A program made the position numbers and the translations under genes. From the NCBI RefSeq assembly GCF_040712315.1, contig NC_134018.1, positions 4,673,501-4,737,500 of the forward strand: a stretch of 64,000 nucleotides of DNA, given 5' to 3'. This DNA comes from Castanea sativa (Eukaryota > Streptophyta > Magnoliopsida > Fagales > Fagaceae). The notes beneath the pieces were generated by a model. The model was not told the DNA's origin, made no database searches, and saw only the letters and a list, made by a program, of their open reading frames with translations. Below, one piece after another: positions 21,279-33,657 of the stretch (its first letter is position 1; each line of letters opens with the position of its first letter).

Positions 21279-22324
21279 TGTTAAAAACACAAGAGCTTGT
21301 TTAGACCCCAAATTAAAAGATTACGACTAGATTGCTTTTACTCTTGCTTAATCGAAGTGTGGAAACAAAAGTAAATGTGCGCAATAAACCGATACTACTC
21401 TAGTGCATAAATATGAACAACAAACAATAAAAGTAAAACACAAGAGTAAGGGAATAGAGATGCAACCACCAGATAACACGACGATGTGTTATCGAAGAGG
21501 AAACCGAAGAACTCGGCAAAAAATCTCACCGCTGCCCTCCAAGCGGTAAATCGATCCACTAAACAATAAATTGCGATACACGAATAGCAAGAAACCCTCT
21601 AAGCCTAATCTACCCAATGTACCTAAGCTCTTCAAGCTCCTACTCTAACAAGGCTTCTTAGATCTATGTCTTGTCTAGCTTTTTGGATCCCGCAATGCGC
21701 CCGATTGCATCCTCCAAGCCTCACCGGCTTTTTTTGGCAAATCTCCAAAGCTTCCCAATCTCCAAAACACTCTCTACACTCTGAAAAGGTGTGGGTTGTG
21801 TTTCGGTACAAATCTCCTCTCAAGGTATGGCAATGGGAGAGGGAAGGAGAAAAGGCTACAATGATTTCTCACAAAGGATAGGTAGTTCTTTCTCTAAAAG
21901 ATGGGTGTGTGTGTGTTGTTGAAAACCTATCTAGGGTTTTTCTCTCTGAATGGCCTCCTTACACATTTGTGGGTAATGAGGGTATATACAGTGTGGGTGA
22001 AGGGTAAGAAAGTCACACTTAAAAATCTTTCAGGCAGAGAGTTTCACGGGTATCTCACGAGAAGGCCTTACTCGCGAGACACTCACGAAATCCTCTAGGC
22101 TGGCACAACTTTTCAGCTTCTAGCATGTGCTTCTCATGTTCCCTTTTCGCGAGATACTCTTCTTACGAGCTACTGGTGAGCCAATTGCAAAAATGCACTG
22201 ATTCTTCATTTCAAGCTTGATTCTTCACCAACTTAATACTAAACCCAATACAATAAAATCCCACAAAATACAAGAAACAAATTAAAGCAAATACAACACT
22301 TTTTGTCATGGACTAAAGCCAACA
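21279..22324 (-). mobile_element. LTR (probably solo), about 1.05 kb
   Basis: On the minus strand it runs TGTTGGCTTTAGTCCATGAC ... TGTTTTTAACA, with a possible TATA box (GTATATACCC, near 21980) and TTACTCGCGAGA-type repeats around 22030-22160. No coding sequence or primer-binding site adjoins it, and I find no matching 5-bp flanks, so boundaries are approximate. It has an opening similar to the LTR at 57785. Confidence 0.55.
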
Positions 22325-22799
22325 TAAAATATAGTTGTAAATCACAACTTTACAAAGTATTTGAGTTAGACAAATTTGCAATGAGAATAAAAATTAAGTA
22401 GGTTGCAGTACATAATAGAGGGACAGAGAAAGCTAAGGGGGAAAACAGAGGCTATGTCATATTTGAGTACTTAGACAGGCAATCACTGATATCCTTCAGC
22501 TTTCCTCACCAAGCAAACATTTTTTGAAATCTAAAATTCTTCATAGTTCAATCTTCAGACACGTACAATTATTAGATCCTACCTCTCAAAAATAGATGTG
22601 AAAAACTGGCTACAAAAATAATCCTAGAGATGATAAGAAGACAATTGTTGCTTTATCTTGCTTCAGGCCTTATCTAACAACTAAATTGCATATGGTGTGG
22701 TCAGTGTGGATATTCTTGTGCAAGAAGTTAAAGCTAAAGAAATGGTCTAAGCATGTTGAACCAGAAGCAAGACATAATCATCATTTTCAAAAAGCTTTA
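22325..22799. other. Unassigned spacer
   Basis: No gene was recognised. This may be intronic or flanking sequence of the unit C enzyme copy, now left of the LTR element that inserts at CTTTA (22795-22799). Confidence 0.4.
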
Positions 22800-23776
22800 T
22801 GATGCGAACCTCAATCGACACGCTTTGAGACCCAACAAAAATATTGGAATACTTGCCCAAGAAAGCTAAAATTCAGATTTTTGATAGAAACCCTGGCTCA
22901 ACGTTTATAAACGAAACGCGAACCAAAGGTATAAGTTGACCTTGACCCAATGATTATAAAGAATCACGAACCAAAGGTATAAAGTTTGAACGCCACAAGG
23001 AAAAATCCTTGATAAGTTCACAGTTCTTGAAGAACCAAAAGAAGAGCAAAGCCTCACCTTTTCTGATTTTTATTCAATAATATTCTTTCAAAAACGTTTA
23101 CAAACATAAGGCCTATTTAAGGGCTCCATAAAACTTGACAGACAAGAAAATATATTCTAAAATAACTCCTAATTGATACCTTACCATATTAGGAATCAAA
23201 TTTGACCTAAAAAGCATTAAATGCACCTAAAAACAAGGAATTAAATCACCTAAACCTAAAATAACGTTTTTACATAAAAAATACTAAAAAAATAATAAAT
23301 TACAATAATTAAACAATAAATTGTGTCTTACATCAGACCCCTCCACTTGAAACAAACTCGTCCTCGAGTTCATCTTTGATATCTGAAATCTTCCGCTCCA
23401 AATAAACAAATACTTCGAATGCTTTAATGACTTGATCCTGTTGTGAAACTTGAATCCTTCATAAAATGTAGCAGAAAATTTCTTCTCATCTACTTTCAAT
23501 TTATTTGCAACATTAATCAACAAAGGAATGATATTAAAATTAAAATTTTTTACTCCAAGAAAATCAACAAATTGAATAGTCATCTTCAACAAATCAACTG
23601 AGACTAGAAGATTGTGAGTTGTAGACTCATCCTCATATTTAACCTCAATTGAATCTTCCACAATGTTCTTAATAATTACCATATTTTTTTCTTTTTTTTT
23701 TCAAGTTTTTTTTTTTCACTTTTTTTTTTGGATGATAACAGGAAATAAAAGATAAAAGGGTAAGAAACTGATTTTA

Positions 23777-23796
23777 GAACCTGTGCTCTGATACCA
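23777..23796 (-). promoter_or_regulatory. Primer-binding site for initiator tRNA-Met
   Basis: On the minus strand TGGTATCAGAGCACAGGTTC starts two bases inside the 5' LTR. TGGTATCAGAGC is the standard sequence complementary to the 3' end of plant initiator tRNA-Met. Confidence 0.9.
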
Positions 23797-23860
23797 AATG
23801 ATGCGAACCTCAATCGACACGCTTTGAGACCCAACAAAAATATTGGAATACTTGCCCAAG

Positions 23861-25728
23861 ACATGGTTGTCAAAATCGCGATCCAGATCGTAGAATCGCA
23901 CGATTTTACGATCCCACCTCACCAAAAAGTTTTAAATCGTAGCAGGATCGCAAAAATGTTAGGATCGTAGGTAGGATCGTGTAGAATCGTATAGGATCGT
24001 ATGGGATTCTACCGATCCTACCGATCCTACAATTTGGCTTGAATTTTTTTTTTTTTTTTTTAAGTGGGATTCATTTGGGTAAACCTAAACCCACAAGCCC
24101 AACAGGTTTTAGAAGCCCAATAATGAATTGAAGTCCCAAATTTACCCCTATGTCAACATAAAATCTCAAAAAAACCTATGGTATAAGTTTAATGTTTTCA
24201 AAAACAAAACCTTTTCTTTCTTTAACTGTTCCTGTTTTTTTAAACTGTTGTAGAAGCCAATTCACTTTTAATATTAACATACTTATGCTAAATTAATCAT
24301 CTATTTGTATCGCCTTCACAAATGTTGTTACATAAAATCTAATGATGTACTTGTGTTTCACTATCTGTAGGCAACCATGTTTTATATAATTTTGAAGTGA
24401 TTATATTTATTGAGTTAAGAAGAACTATTTTTTTTTCATAGAATAATAAGACCTAAAAAAGTAAATATCAATTTTAGAACCAAAAATAAAAAATAAAACC
24501 ACACAATTGAAACCAATGTCATTAAAGCATTAGATTTAGGAACTTTACCTTAGAAATAACAGTTTTAGTACTCACAACAGTGGTGTTTCTAACTTCATAG
24601 AAAAGAAAATGCATTTTGTAGAGTCCATATTTTTGTAGTTGGCAAATACGATAAATGTAATCAATTCATAGTGTTTTTGGTGTCTTAAGTGGGTTAAAGA
24701 TGTATTTTATAGTCCAAGACAAAGACCCAAGTTCAGATCAAGAAAGAATCAAGTTTAGAGCAAGAAAACTAAAGTTTCTATCAGTTTGACTGCTAGCTTG
24801 ATTCCTGGCTAGACCGTATAAGATTTTCGATTTCAAGCTTGACATCTAGTTCGATCAATCGAGATTGCGATATTATCAAAAATATAAAACGTGAAAAATG
24901 CCATAACTAGCCCTTTGTAAAAAACACAACATCTTTCAAATTCTGCCAACCTGGTGAGCCATCATCGCCTTTAAGCTTTCTTAACTTAAGTTTAACGTTT
25001 TATAAAAAAAAACTCCCAAAAACCCAGCACCTCTCAACCCTCTCAATAATGTTGCCATGAGTCATTGCTGCCTTAAAGGTTTCTGGTAATTTGTTTTGGT
25101 AGTTAGTACTTAGTAGTTTATCATTTATTTGTACTTTGTTAGCTTAATTCCATATTGTTGTGTTGCGTATATGATTTTGACAAAGCTTTTAAGGTTTTTA
25201 TTTTTCTATTTTGTTAACTAAATTAAGTAAAATTTGAAAAATTATGAAACAGGATCTTCATTATTTAATTAGCTAGTTTACCTTAGATTGAGAATTTTCT
25301 TTTAGATTACATATTGTAAAATTGTAGTTAGCTAGTTTTTATATGCTAACTAGCCTAACTTATTTTGGATTTGGAACTTAGAATTTGGAAAACATTTTTC
25401 ATATGTGTAGATAATATTTTGGTACTTAGTTGCTAATTAAACATGTACTGAACTTTTAGATACATTATGTCAAAAGTTAAATATATTTTGCTTCATTAGA
25501 ATGACATAAGAACGATGTAGTGCGTGCAAATTACATTTTATGATGCAATTTTTTTTTTAATGGATGGATTTATATTTTAAGTAATTATATAACATACAAA
25601 GTCACTATCAATAGGTTTTTTGCTTAAAATCTGAAAATAGGTAGGATCTTACGATTCACGATCCGATCCTACGATCTTCGATCCTACCTACCTCCCACGA
25701 TCCTACGTAGGATCCCGATTTTGACAAC
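23861..25728. mobile_element. TIR element nested in the 5' LTR
   Basis: The left end GGTTGTCAAAATCGCGATCC and the right end, inverted, GGTTGTCAAAATCGGGATCC are near-perfect TIRs. CTTGCCCAAG stands before it and CTTGGCCCAAG after, a 9-10-bp duplication of LTR sequence. The subterminal regions are full of GGATCGTA-like repeats. Superfamily is undecided (MULE by TSD length, hAT by subterminal repeats). No transposase is recognisable in the AT-rich interior. Confidence 0.75.
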
Positions 25729-26219
25729 CTTGGCCCAAGAAAGCTAAAATTCAGATTTTTGATAGAAACCCTGACCCAACGTTTATAAACGAAACGTGAA
25801 CCAAAGGTATAAGTTGACCTTGACCCAATGATTATAAAGAATCACGAACCAAAGGTATAAAGTTTGAACACCACAAGGAAAAATCCTTGATAAGTTCACA
25901 GTTCTTGAAGAACCCAAAAGAAGAGCAAAGCCTCACATTTTCTGATTTTTATTCAATAAAATTCTTTCAAAAACGTTTACAAACATAAGGCCTATTTAAG
26001 GGCTCCATAAAACTTGATAGACAAGAAAATATATTCTAAAATAACTCCTAATTGATACCTTACCATATTAGGAATCAAATTTGACCTAAAAAGCATTAAA
26101 TGCACCTAAAAACAAGGAATTAAATCACCTAAACCTAAAATAACGTTTTTACATAAAAAATACTAAAAAAATAATAAATTACAATAGTTAAATAATAAAT
26201 TGTGTCCTACATCACTTTA

Positions 26220-26902
26220 TATATTTCAAGAATCAAGTTTATACAAGAATCATCATTTTCTTTTCCCTTTATCAATAATATTCTCTTATTACCTATGAAA
26301 AAAAGAGGTTGATATTTCTTAATTGTTAAAATATGATTATCCTGTTTATCTGGTATCAGTTTCCTATTGATATTGAAGCATAGTAAATACTAGTCACTAA
26401 CCCATGTGATGCACATACAAATTTGAATGTAATGTTTTACTAATTTCTTCCTAATGTAGTTTTTGAAATAGAGTTGCAGCATTTTCCCAGTAATCAAATA
26501 TTTTCTTTACTGTTCCAGCATTTTTGCAGTAAAGGTTGTTTATGAATTTCAACCAGTTTGTTTTGTAACACCCAATTTTGCTATAATTAGTAAAAATCTT
26601 AACAACCCAAGAGATTCAATAGAAAAAATTATAAAACAACATTCTTCTCAATGAGTTTATAACCAGACATATCTACCTATATCTATCATAGAAGCAAGCA
26701 TATATGATGTTTTGGAAATCAAATCGATAACCTTCCTCATGGAGATGCTAGGCCCCAGTTTTTTGGGTTTTACGTGTTGCTAAATATATAAATATTCTTA
26801 AGGATTACAAAGACAACTCATTATGGTTTTTTGAAATTTAGAATCACTTGGAAGTGACTGTTTCTTACAAGTCATAAAATTATACATAGATTGGATGTTG
26901 CA
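26220..26902. other. AT-rich spacer
   Basis: No gene, clear repeat or regulatory site was recognised between the two LTR elements. Confidence 0.4.
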
Positions 26903-26907
26903 CTTCC

Positions 26908-29900
26908 TGTTGGGGATATTACACAAAGTAATAATGGAAGAACAAGAAGACAAACAGAAAATAGATAACTTGGAGGCACTAAATCGTATTCCTTAGACAA
27001 TATTTGCCCCCCACACTTTTGTTGCTAAAAGGTTATCGCAAATTTGTCTCCAGGATACAACCAAGATATTGGGTTCTACAGATAGCAATCCTGGAAAATG
27101 ACCACAGGATTTCTTGTGTTTCTTGTGTTTCTCTCCAACTTTTGAAATGGTGGAATTAGTTTTTCAAATGAACATAAGCCTCTATTTATACTCATAGGCT
27201 TATGTTTCATGAAAAGACACGTATGGAGAGTTAGTTATTTTTTTAAGTGAACATAAGTCTGTTTCATGAAAAGGCACATGTGGAGGGTTAGTTATTTTCT
27301 AAGTGAACATAACCCTGTTTCATGAAAAGGCACATATGGAGAGTTAGTTATTTTTTCATAAAGCGGTTAACAAAGATTGAAACCTCTTCAACCTTTCTGA
27401 ATAGTCACTAGAAAAGTCTGCGAAAAATTCTAAAAAATTCTAGAAAATTCAGATTTTCAAATTTTCACTTAGAAATTTCTAGAACTTGAATTTTCACTTT
27501 ATGAAACCATATTCTCTAAACTCAACCATCATTATTACAACCTAACCTTGTATAGACCTATATATACAACAATCCCCCACTAGGTTGTAATAATATATGT
27601 CTCACTTGATTGATATTCTATCATGTATAATGGAAGGTGTCTATCAACTTAAACCTTCCTTTAGTGTAATTGCTTTAAGAAATTAATAGAGTTAATGGTG
27701 GCTTGGTGCTTAAACCAAAACTCTTATGTGTTGAAATCGGAAACAACACACACATGAGAACACCCACAACACATTTAGAAATCCACTGTTGTTAGCACTA
27801 TTATGGTCTTGTGCTCTTCCCGGTTTAATGAACATGTACAAGAGAAAACCCTTTTACTCTTGCTAGAAGCGGCACCACTCCTATGTTCACAAAGGTGAAG
27901 TTCCTTCTTATGTCCTTGTTACACAGACATTTATTCTTTATGAACTTCATTAAGAGTGTAAAACTCATCCTTAATTATATTGTAATAGTCAGCACTAATC
28001 TATCCTGAATGAGACACAAAATTAGTGCTCTTACTAACCTCGTATCAATAGCTTGTTGTTACCCTTTAAACCTTTTTAGATTTAATCAATTCGAGGTTGG
28101 GTTCCCACTATTGGTGATTCTCTTAGAAGAAGGGTTTTAGTCCCATTCCAATGGATGTTACCCCAACCATATCTCGAGACACAGCTTTGGTTAAAGGGTC
28201 TGCCAAATTATTATTTGACCTTACATAGACAATCGAAATGGTACCAGATTCTATTAATTGTCTTATGTAATCATGTCTTAGACCTATATATCTAGACTTA
28301 CCATTATACATTTTACTGTATGCTCTGTCCAAGGTGGCTTCACTATCGCAGTATACCGAAATGACTAGTATTGGTTGTGGCCACAACTCTATGTTTAACA
28401 ACATATTTCTTAGCCATTCCGCTTCCTTGCCTGCTGCCACCAAGGTTATAAATTTTGATTCCATGGTGGATTGAGAAATGCACGTTTGTTTCTTTGATGC
28501 CCAAGAGATGGCACCCCCACCAAGACTGAATATCCAACCAGATGTGGATTTGTTATCACTCATACTAGTAATCTAACTAGCATCCGAATAACCTTCCAAC
28601 ACTGCTGAAAATTCAGAATAAAAGAGTCCCAAACTTATGGTTTTCTTTAAATAACCAAGAACTCTACCAATTTCTTTCCAGTGATCCACACTTGGATTAC
28701 TTATAAATCTAGAAAGTTTGTCTACTGAAAATGATATGTCTGGTCTTGTACAATGCATAGCATACATCATGCTACCAATAGCACTAGCATACTCAAGTTG
28801 TGATATTGCTCTTCCAGTGTTTTCACCCAATTTTATGCTCTGATCAAAAGGTGTATTTGCTTCCTTTATATTAAGATGTTCAAATCTTTAAAGCACTTTC
28901 TCAACATAATGAGATTGACATAGTGCAAAACCCTCACTATGTCTTTTCATTTTGATTCCTATAATAGTATCCACTTCATTCAAATCTTTCATTTGAAACA
29001 TAGAAGAAAGATACTTTTTGGTTTCACATACACCTTTCATATTTGTACCAAATATAAGCATATCATCCACATAAAGGCATACAATGACTCCATATTCCTT
29101 TGTGAATTTGGAATACATACATTTGTCAGAACTATTGTGCACAAAGCCATTCGACAAGATTGCTGAGTCAAACTTCTCATGCCATTGTTTTGGAGCTTGT
29201 TTCAAGCCATACAAAGACTTGACTAATTTGCAAACTTTTTTTTCATTTCTAGGAAGTACAAAACCCTCAGGTTGTTCCATGTAAACTTCCTCATCAAGAT
29301 CACCATTTAGGAAAGCTGTCTTAACATCCATTTAATGTACAATCAACTTATATATGGATGCAAGTGCTAACAACACACGAATAGACGTGATCCTAGCCAC
29401 CGGTGCATAGGTATCAAAATAGTCTACTCCTTCCCTTTGTCTAAAGCCTTTGGCCACTAACCTTGCTTTTAAGGTTTGAATTGATCCATCAGTATTATAT
29501 TTTCTTCTAAATACCTATTTACAACCAATTGGTTTAGAACTAGTAGATAGATCCACTAGGACCAAAGTATTATTGGATAATATTGAGTCCATCTCATCAT
29601 TTACAACTTCCTTTCAAAAAGCTGAATCTCTAGAAGCCATAGCTTCCTCAAATGTTTTAGGATCATTCTTTGTGTTAAACACTATGTGTATTTTATTTAG
29701 GACCACTTGTCTATTACCTTCAACAAGAAACAATTAAGCTTGATAAGAAATGAAGTCTGGACCAAAGTCCTTTTCCTTTCTTATCCTTTGACTCTTTCTT
29801 TGTTCACTTGGTGAACCACTTTCAATCTTCTTAGTACCACTCAAAGTAGTATTAGGATTAGAGTCATCTTGTTGTGTTTGAGTAGGTATCAAAGCATCCA

Positions 29901-32813
29901 TGGAATCTTTATTGAATTTATCCTCAAAAAACTCAACATCTCTTGATTCCACCACTGTATTAGAGCTTAAGTCTAATAACCTATATGCCTTTGAATTTTC
30001 AGTATAACCTACAAACACACTTTTCATAGCTCTTGGTCCTAACTTTGTTCTTTTTGGATCAACCACTCTATAAAAGGCTAAACACCCCCACACTTTGATA
30101 CAATCAAGGTTTGGTTTCCTTCGATTCCATAACTCATATGGAGATACTTTTATCTTCTTGGAAGGTACTCTATTGTGCACATGACATGCTGTAAGCAATG
30201 CCTCTCCCCATAAATTAAATGGAAGTTCTGCACTTAAAATCATGGAATTTATAATGTCTACAAGAGTCCTATTTTTCCTTTTATCCAAACCATTTTGTTG
30301 GGGTGTATAAGAGGCTGAACTTTAGTGTATTATACCATGTTCCTCACAAAATGTAGAAAAATCATTAGGAAAATATTCACCACCTCTAGCACTTTGTAGG
30401 ATCTTTATTTTTCTATCCTTTTGATTTTCGACTTCAGTTTTATAGTGTTTGAACATGTCAAAGGATTCATCTTTATTTCTCATTAAATACACATATGTAA
30501 ATTTAGAGAAATCATCAATGAATGTAATGAAGTATCTTTTACCTCCTCTAGTTAATACACCATTCAATTCACATACATCAGAATGTACAAGTTCAAGCAT
30601 AATAAAATTTCTATCTGACTTAGAAAAAGTTTCTTTGTCATCTTTGCTTGAATACAAATTTCACATTTCTTTTCATCATCATGCTTATATGAAATTATAC
30701 CATGCTTTGACGTAAACTTCAAGTATTTGAAATTTAAATGTCCTAATCTAGCATGTCACAAATATGATGAGTCAATAATATAAGCACAACCAGAAACTTC
30801 TTCATTAATAATACTTAGTTTGTACATGCCATCAGTAGCATATCCCTTTCCTACAAATATCCCATTCTTGGACAAGATTAACTTGTCCGATTCAAGTACA
30901 GCTTTTACACCACTCTTACATGACAAATTGGCAGACACAAGATTCTTCTTGATATCGGGTACATGAAAAACATTGGTCAAGACCAGCATCTTGTCGGAAC
31001 TCATCTTCACTTCAACGGTGCCCTTTCCAAGAACCTTTGCTTTATTATAGTTGCCCATTAGCACATGTTGTTTTATGGAAGACTCATCATAAGTCTTGTA
31101 TTGCTCCTTGTTGTTGCACACATGCACCGTTGCACCCGAATCAAACCACCAATCAAAAGGATTTGCAATCACAGCCGTATGAACTTCAGTGATCATATCA
31201 ATATGTATGCCACTTACCATAGCAACAATGTCCTTAATGACATTTGCTTCAATGGCATTGCCTTGTTCATCCTTTTTCTTATTCTTTAAGAGTCTACATT
31301 CGCAAATGTAATGACCTTTCTTTCCACAATGGAAACATGCTCGATTCTTCTTGTCCTTGTTGGGATTCTTGGAGTTGTTCTTCTTGAAACCACTCCCACT
31401 TTTGTTCACTTTCAAGTGCTTATTGGTCTTACTCGAACTCCCACTTTGAGCATTGCTCACATTGTTCACATTCACTTTAGAATCGGTGTTAGTCACATCT
31501 CTAACCCGACTTTCCTCTTCAATTCGAAGATGTTGTCCGAATTGTTCTAAAGTGAGATCTTCCGACATATGCAGAAGCTTCTTCCTAAAATTATTCCAAC
31601 TTGGTAGGAGTTTCGCAATAATTGCACCCACTTGGAATGATTCAAGAATATTGATTGACAAATTATGGAGTTTATTGACCAAAATCTGTAACTCATGCAC
31701 TTGATCCAAAACTGATATATTATCAAGCATTTTATAATCAAAATACTTTTGAATAATAAACTTATTCGTACCTATTGTCTCAGTTTTGTACTTTGCCTCC
31801 AAAGCATTCCAAATATCCTTCGGTGACTTCATTGATGTGTAGAGATCATAGAGACGATCCGAAAGAGTATTGAGAATGTGCCCTCTACATATCAATTCAT
31901 CTTCCTCCCGTTTCTTTCTTTGTGCCTTAATCTCATCAGTATCTTCATCACTCGAAGGAGGAAAGGGCATCAAATTTGGGTCTAAGACATAGAAGAGTTT
32001 GAGTGCAGTAATTAGGAATTTCATCTTGTCTTTCCATCGGTCAAAATTCGTTCTATCAAAGCGATCCAATTTCACCAACTCATGATTCAACATCTTCAAC
32101 GCTGAAACATCACTTGTTCCTTCCATTATAGAAAATATTGTCTAAGATTGTTGGGGATATTACACAAAGTAATAATGGAAGAACAAGAAGACAAACAGAA
32201 AATAGATAACTTGGAGGCACTAAATTGTTTTCCTTAGACAATATTTGCCCCCCACACTTTTGTTGCTAAAGGGTTATCGCAAATTTGTCCTCAAGATACA
32301 ACCAAGATATTGGGTTCTACAGATAGCAATTCTGGAGAATGACTACAGGGTTTCTTGTGTTTCTTGTATTTCTCTCCAACTTTTGAAATGGTGGAATTAG
32401 TTTTTCAAATGAACATAAGCCTATATTTATACCCATAGGGTTATGTTTCATGAAAAGACACGTATGGAGAGTTAGTTATTTTTTTTAAGTGAACATAAGC
32501 CTGTTTCATGAAAAGGCACATGTGGAGGGTTAGTTATTTTCTAAGTGAACATAACCCTGTTTCATGAAAAGGCACGTATGGAGAGTTAGTTATTTTTTCA
32601 TAAAACGGTTAACAAAGATTAAAACTTCTTCAACCTTTCTGAATAGTCACTAGAAAATTTTGCAAAAAATTCTAGAAAATTCCAGAAAATTCAGATTTTC
32701 GAATTTTCACTTAGAAAATTCTAGAACTTGAATTTTCACTTTATGAAACCATATTCTCCAAACTCAACCATCATTATTACAACATATCCTTGTATATACC
32801 TATATATACAACA
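26908..32813 (-). mobile_element. Full-length Ty1/copia retrotransposon
   Basis: LTRs at 26908-27571 and 32149-32813 begin TGTTGGGGATATTACAC and end CTATATATACAACA on the plus strand. CTTCC flanks both sides (26903-26907, 32814-32818). The element reads on the minus strand: gag, protease, integrase, RT, RNase H, the copia order. A polypurine tract (AGTGGGGGAT) adjoins the 3' LTR at 27572-27582. The TATA box is TATAAATAT near 32427-32436 of the 5' LTR. No initiator-tRNA primer-binding sequence follows the 5' LTR, and gag starts only 22 bases inside it. LTR divergence is visibly higher than in the neighbouring 22800-26214 element (several percent). Confidence 0.93.
28123..32126 (-). pseudogene. 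Copia gag-pol polyprotein, disrupted
   Basis: The ATG is at 32126. Gag is open for 456 codons, with a CCHC knuckle (C264-x2-C267-x4-H272-x4-C277). The protease active site DSG follows (residues 329-331). A TGA at 30756 ends this frame in the LxHARLGHL block. Then comes a one-base loss near 30655 behind CEICIQAK, the integrase core (HSDVCELN, FIDDFSKFTYVY, ARGGEYF), the integrase C-terminal part to 29734, RT with YVDD (about 29040-29050) and RNase H to 28123 ([18 protein letters not shown]). Further stops lie at about 30319, 29731, 29614, 29515, 29332, 28888 and 28573. Most are Trp or Gln codons changed by one transition. Inactive, but every domain is present. Confidence 0.9.
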
Positions 32814-33202
32814 CTTCCTTGCGGACAACTATCAATTTTATTAATACAAATCTGCAATCAAAGGGCAGGACAAAGTGTTATCATACAACCACAATTAAAG
32901 GATAGACAAACTAGTATGTTGTGTCCCAAGATGTATAAGTGTAGTCAAGAAATCATCACAAAAGATAAAGGGATGTCAGTACATCACACACACATCTCTG
33001 CTATTCAATATTTATAGTTTAGTTCCACAGAACAATAGAAAGAGAACTGAGATGAGATACTTTTGAGGGCTTGAGTTCAATTTTTTTTTTTTTTAAAGAG
33101 AGATTCAATCTATGGCATCTGCTTCTAATAATAGTTCTTTATTATTAGACCAAAGCACCAATCGATTTTTGGTGTAGACAATGATTAAACCTCAAATCTT
33201 TG

Positions 33203-33495
33203 GAAAATTATTAAATACTCCGAGAGTACCATAAATACGTACTCCCCCCTTTCACATGAATTGTGGGTCCACCATAAATTTAATTAGTGGGACCCTGAGT
33301 TATGTGAGAGAAGAGAGTATGCATTTATGGTACTCTAGGAGGAAAATTATTAAATACCCTAGGAGTATCATAAATATGTACTCTCCCTTCTCATGGATTG
33401 TGGGTTCTACTATAAATTTAATTAGTGGGACCTACAGTTATGTGAGAGGATGAAGTATGCATTTATGGTACTCTGAGAGTACCCAATAATTACCT
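33203..33495. mobile_element. Two adjacent MITE copies
   Basis: Copies at 33203-33341 and 33342-33495 lie head to tail. Both carry ATTATTAAATAC...GAGTA.CATAAATA.GTACTC on the left and the inverted counterpart on the right, around a core reading CATAAATTTAATTAGTGGGACC. The same family is found at 9994-11218. Confidence 0.75.
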
Positions 33496-33657
33496 CACTA
33501 CCTAATACTTTTAGGTAAGAACAGTTTTTAAAAAGATTGTAAACTCTCTTAATTAGCATTGATTAAACACCTCAATGCCTCTAATAAATGTAGCAGAAAC
33601 TGGTAGGGTAAAAGATAAATTAAATTAACAATTTACTACCTCAAAATTAAAGGATAC

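Larger units (their letters stand above)
22800..26214 (-). mobile_element. Complete short non-autonomous LTR element
   Basis: Two 536-bp LTRs (22800-23335 and 23799-26214, the second holding an insertion) flank only 463 bp of internal DNA, and CTTTA stands at both outer edges (22795-22799, 26215-26219). LTR ends are TGATGCGAACC ... CTTACATCA on the plus strand. In the minus orientation, the primer-binding site (23796-23777) and a purine tract (AAGTGGAGGGG, about 23338-23350) occupy the expected places. The LTRs differ at about ten sites plus one indel, close to 2%. The size is that of a TRIM/SMART-type element, which would depend on proteins of another element. The internal frame near 23336-23390 reads DELEDEFVSSGG before a stop, probably a leftover of a pol C-terminus. 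Confidence 0.88.
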
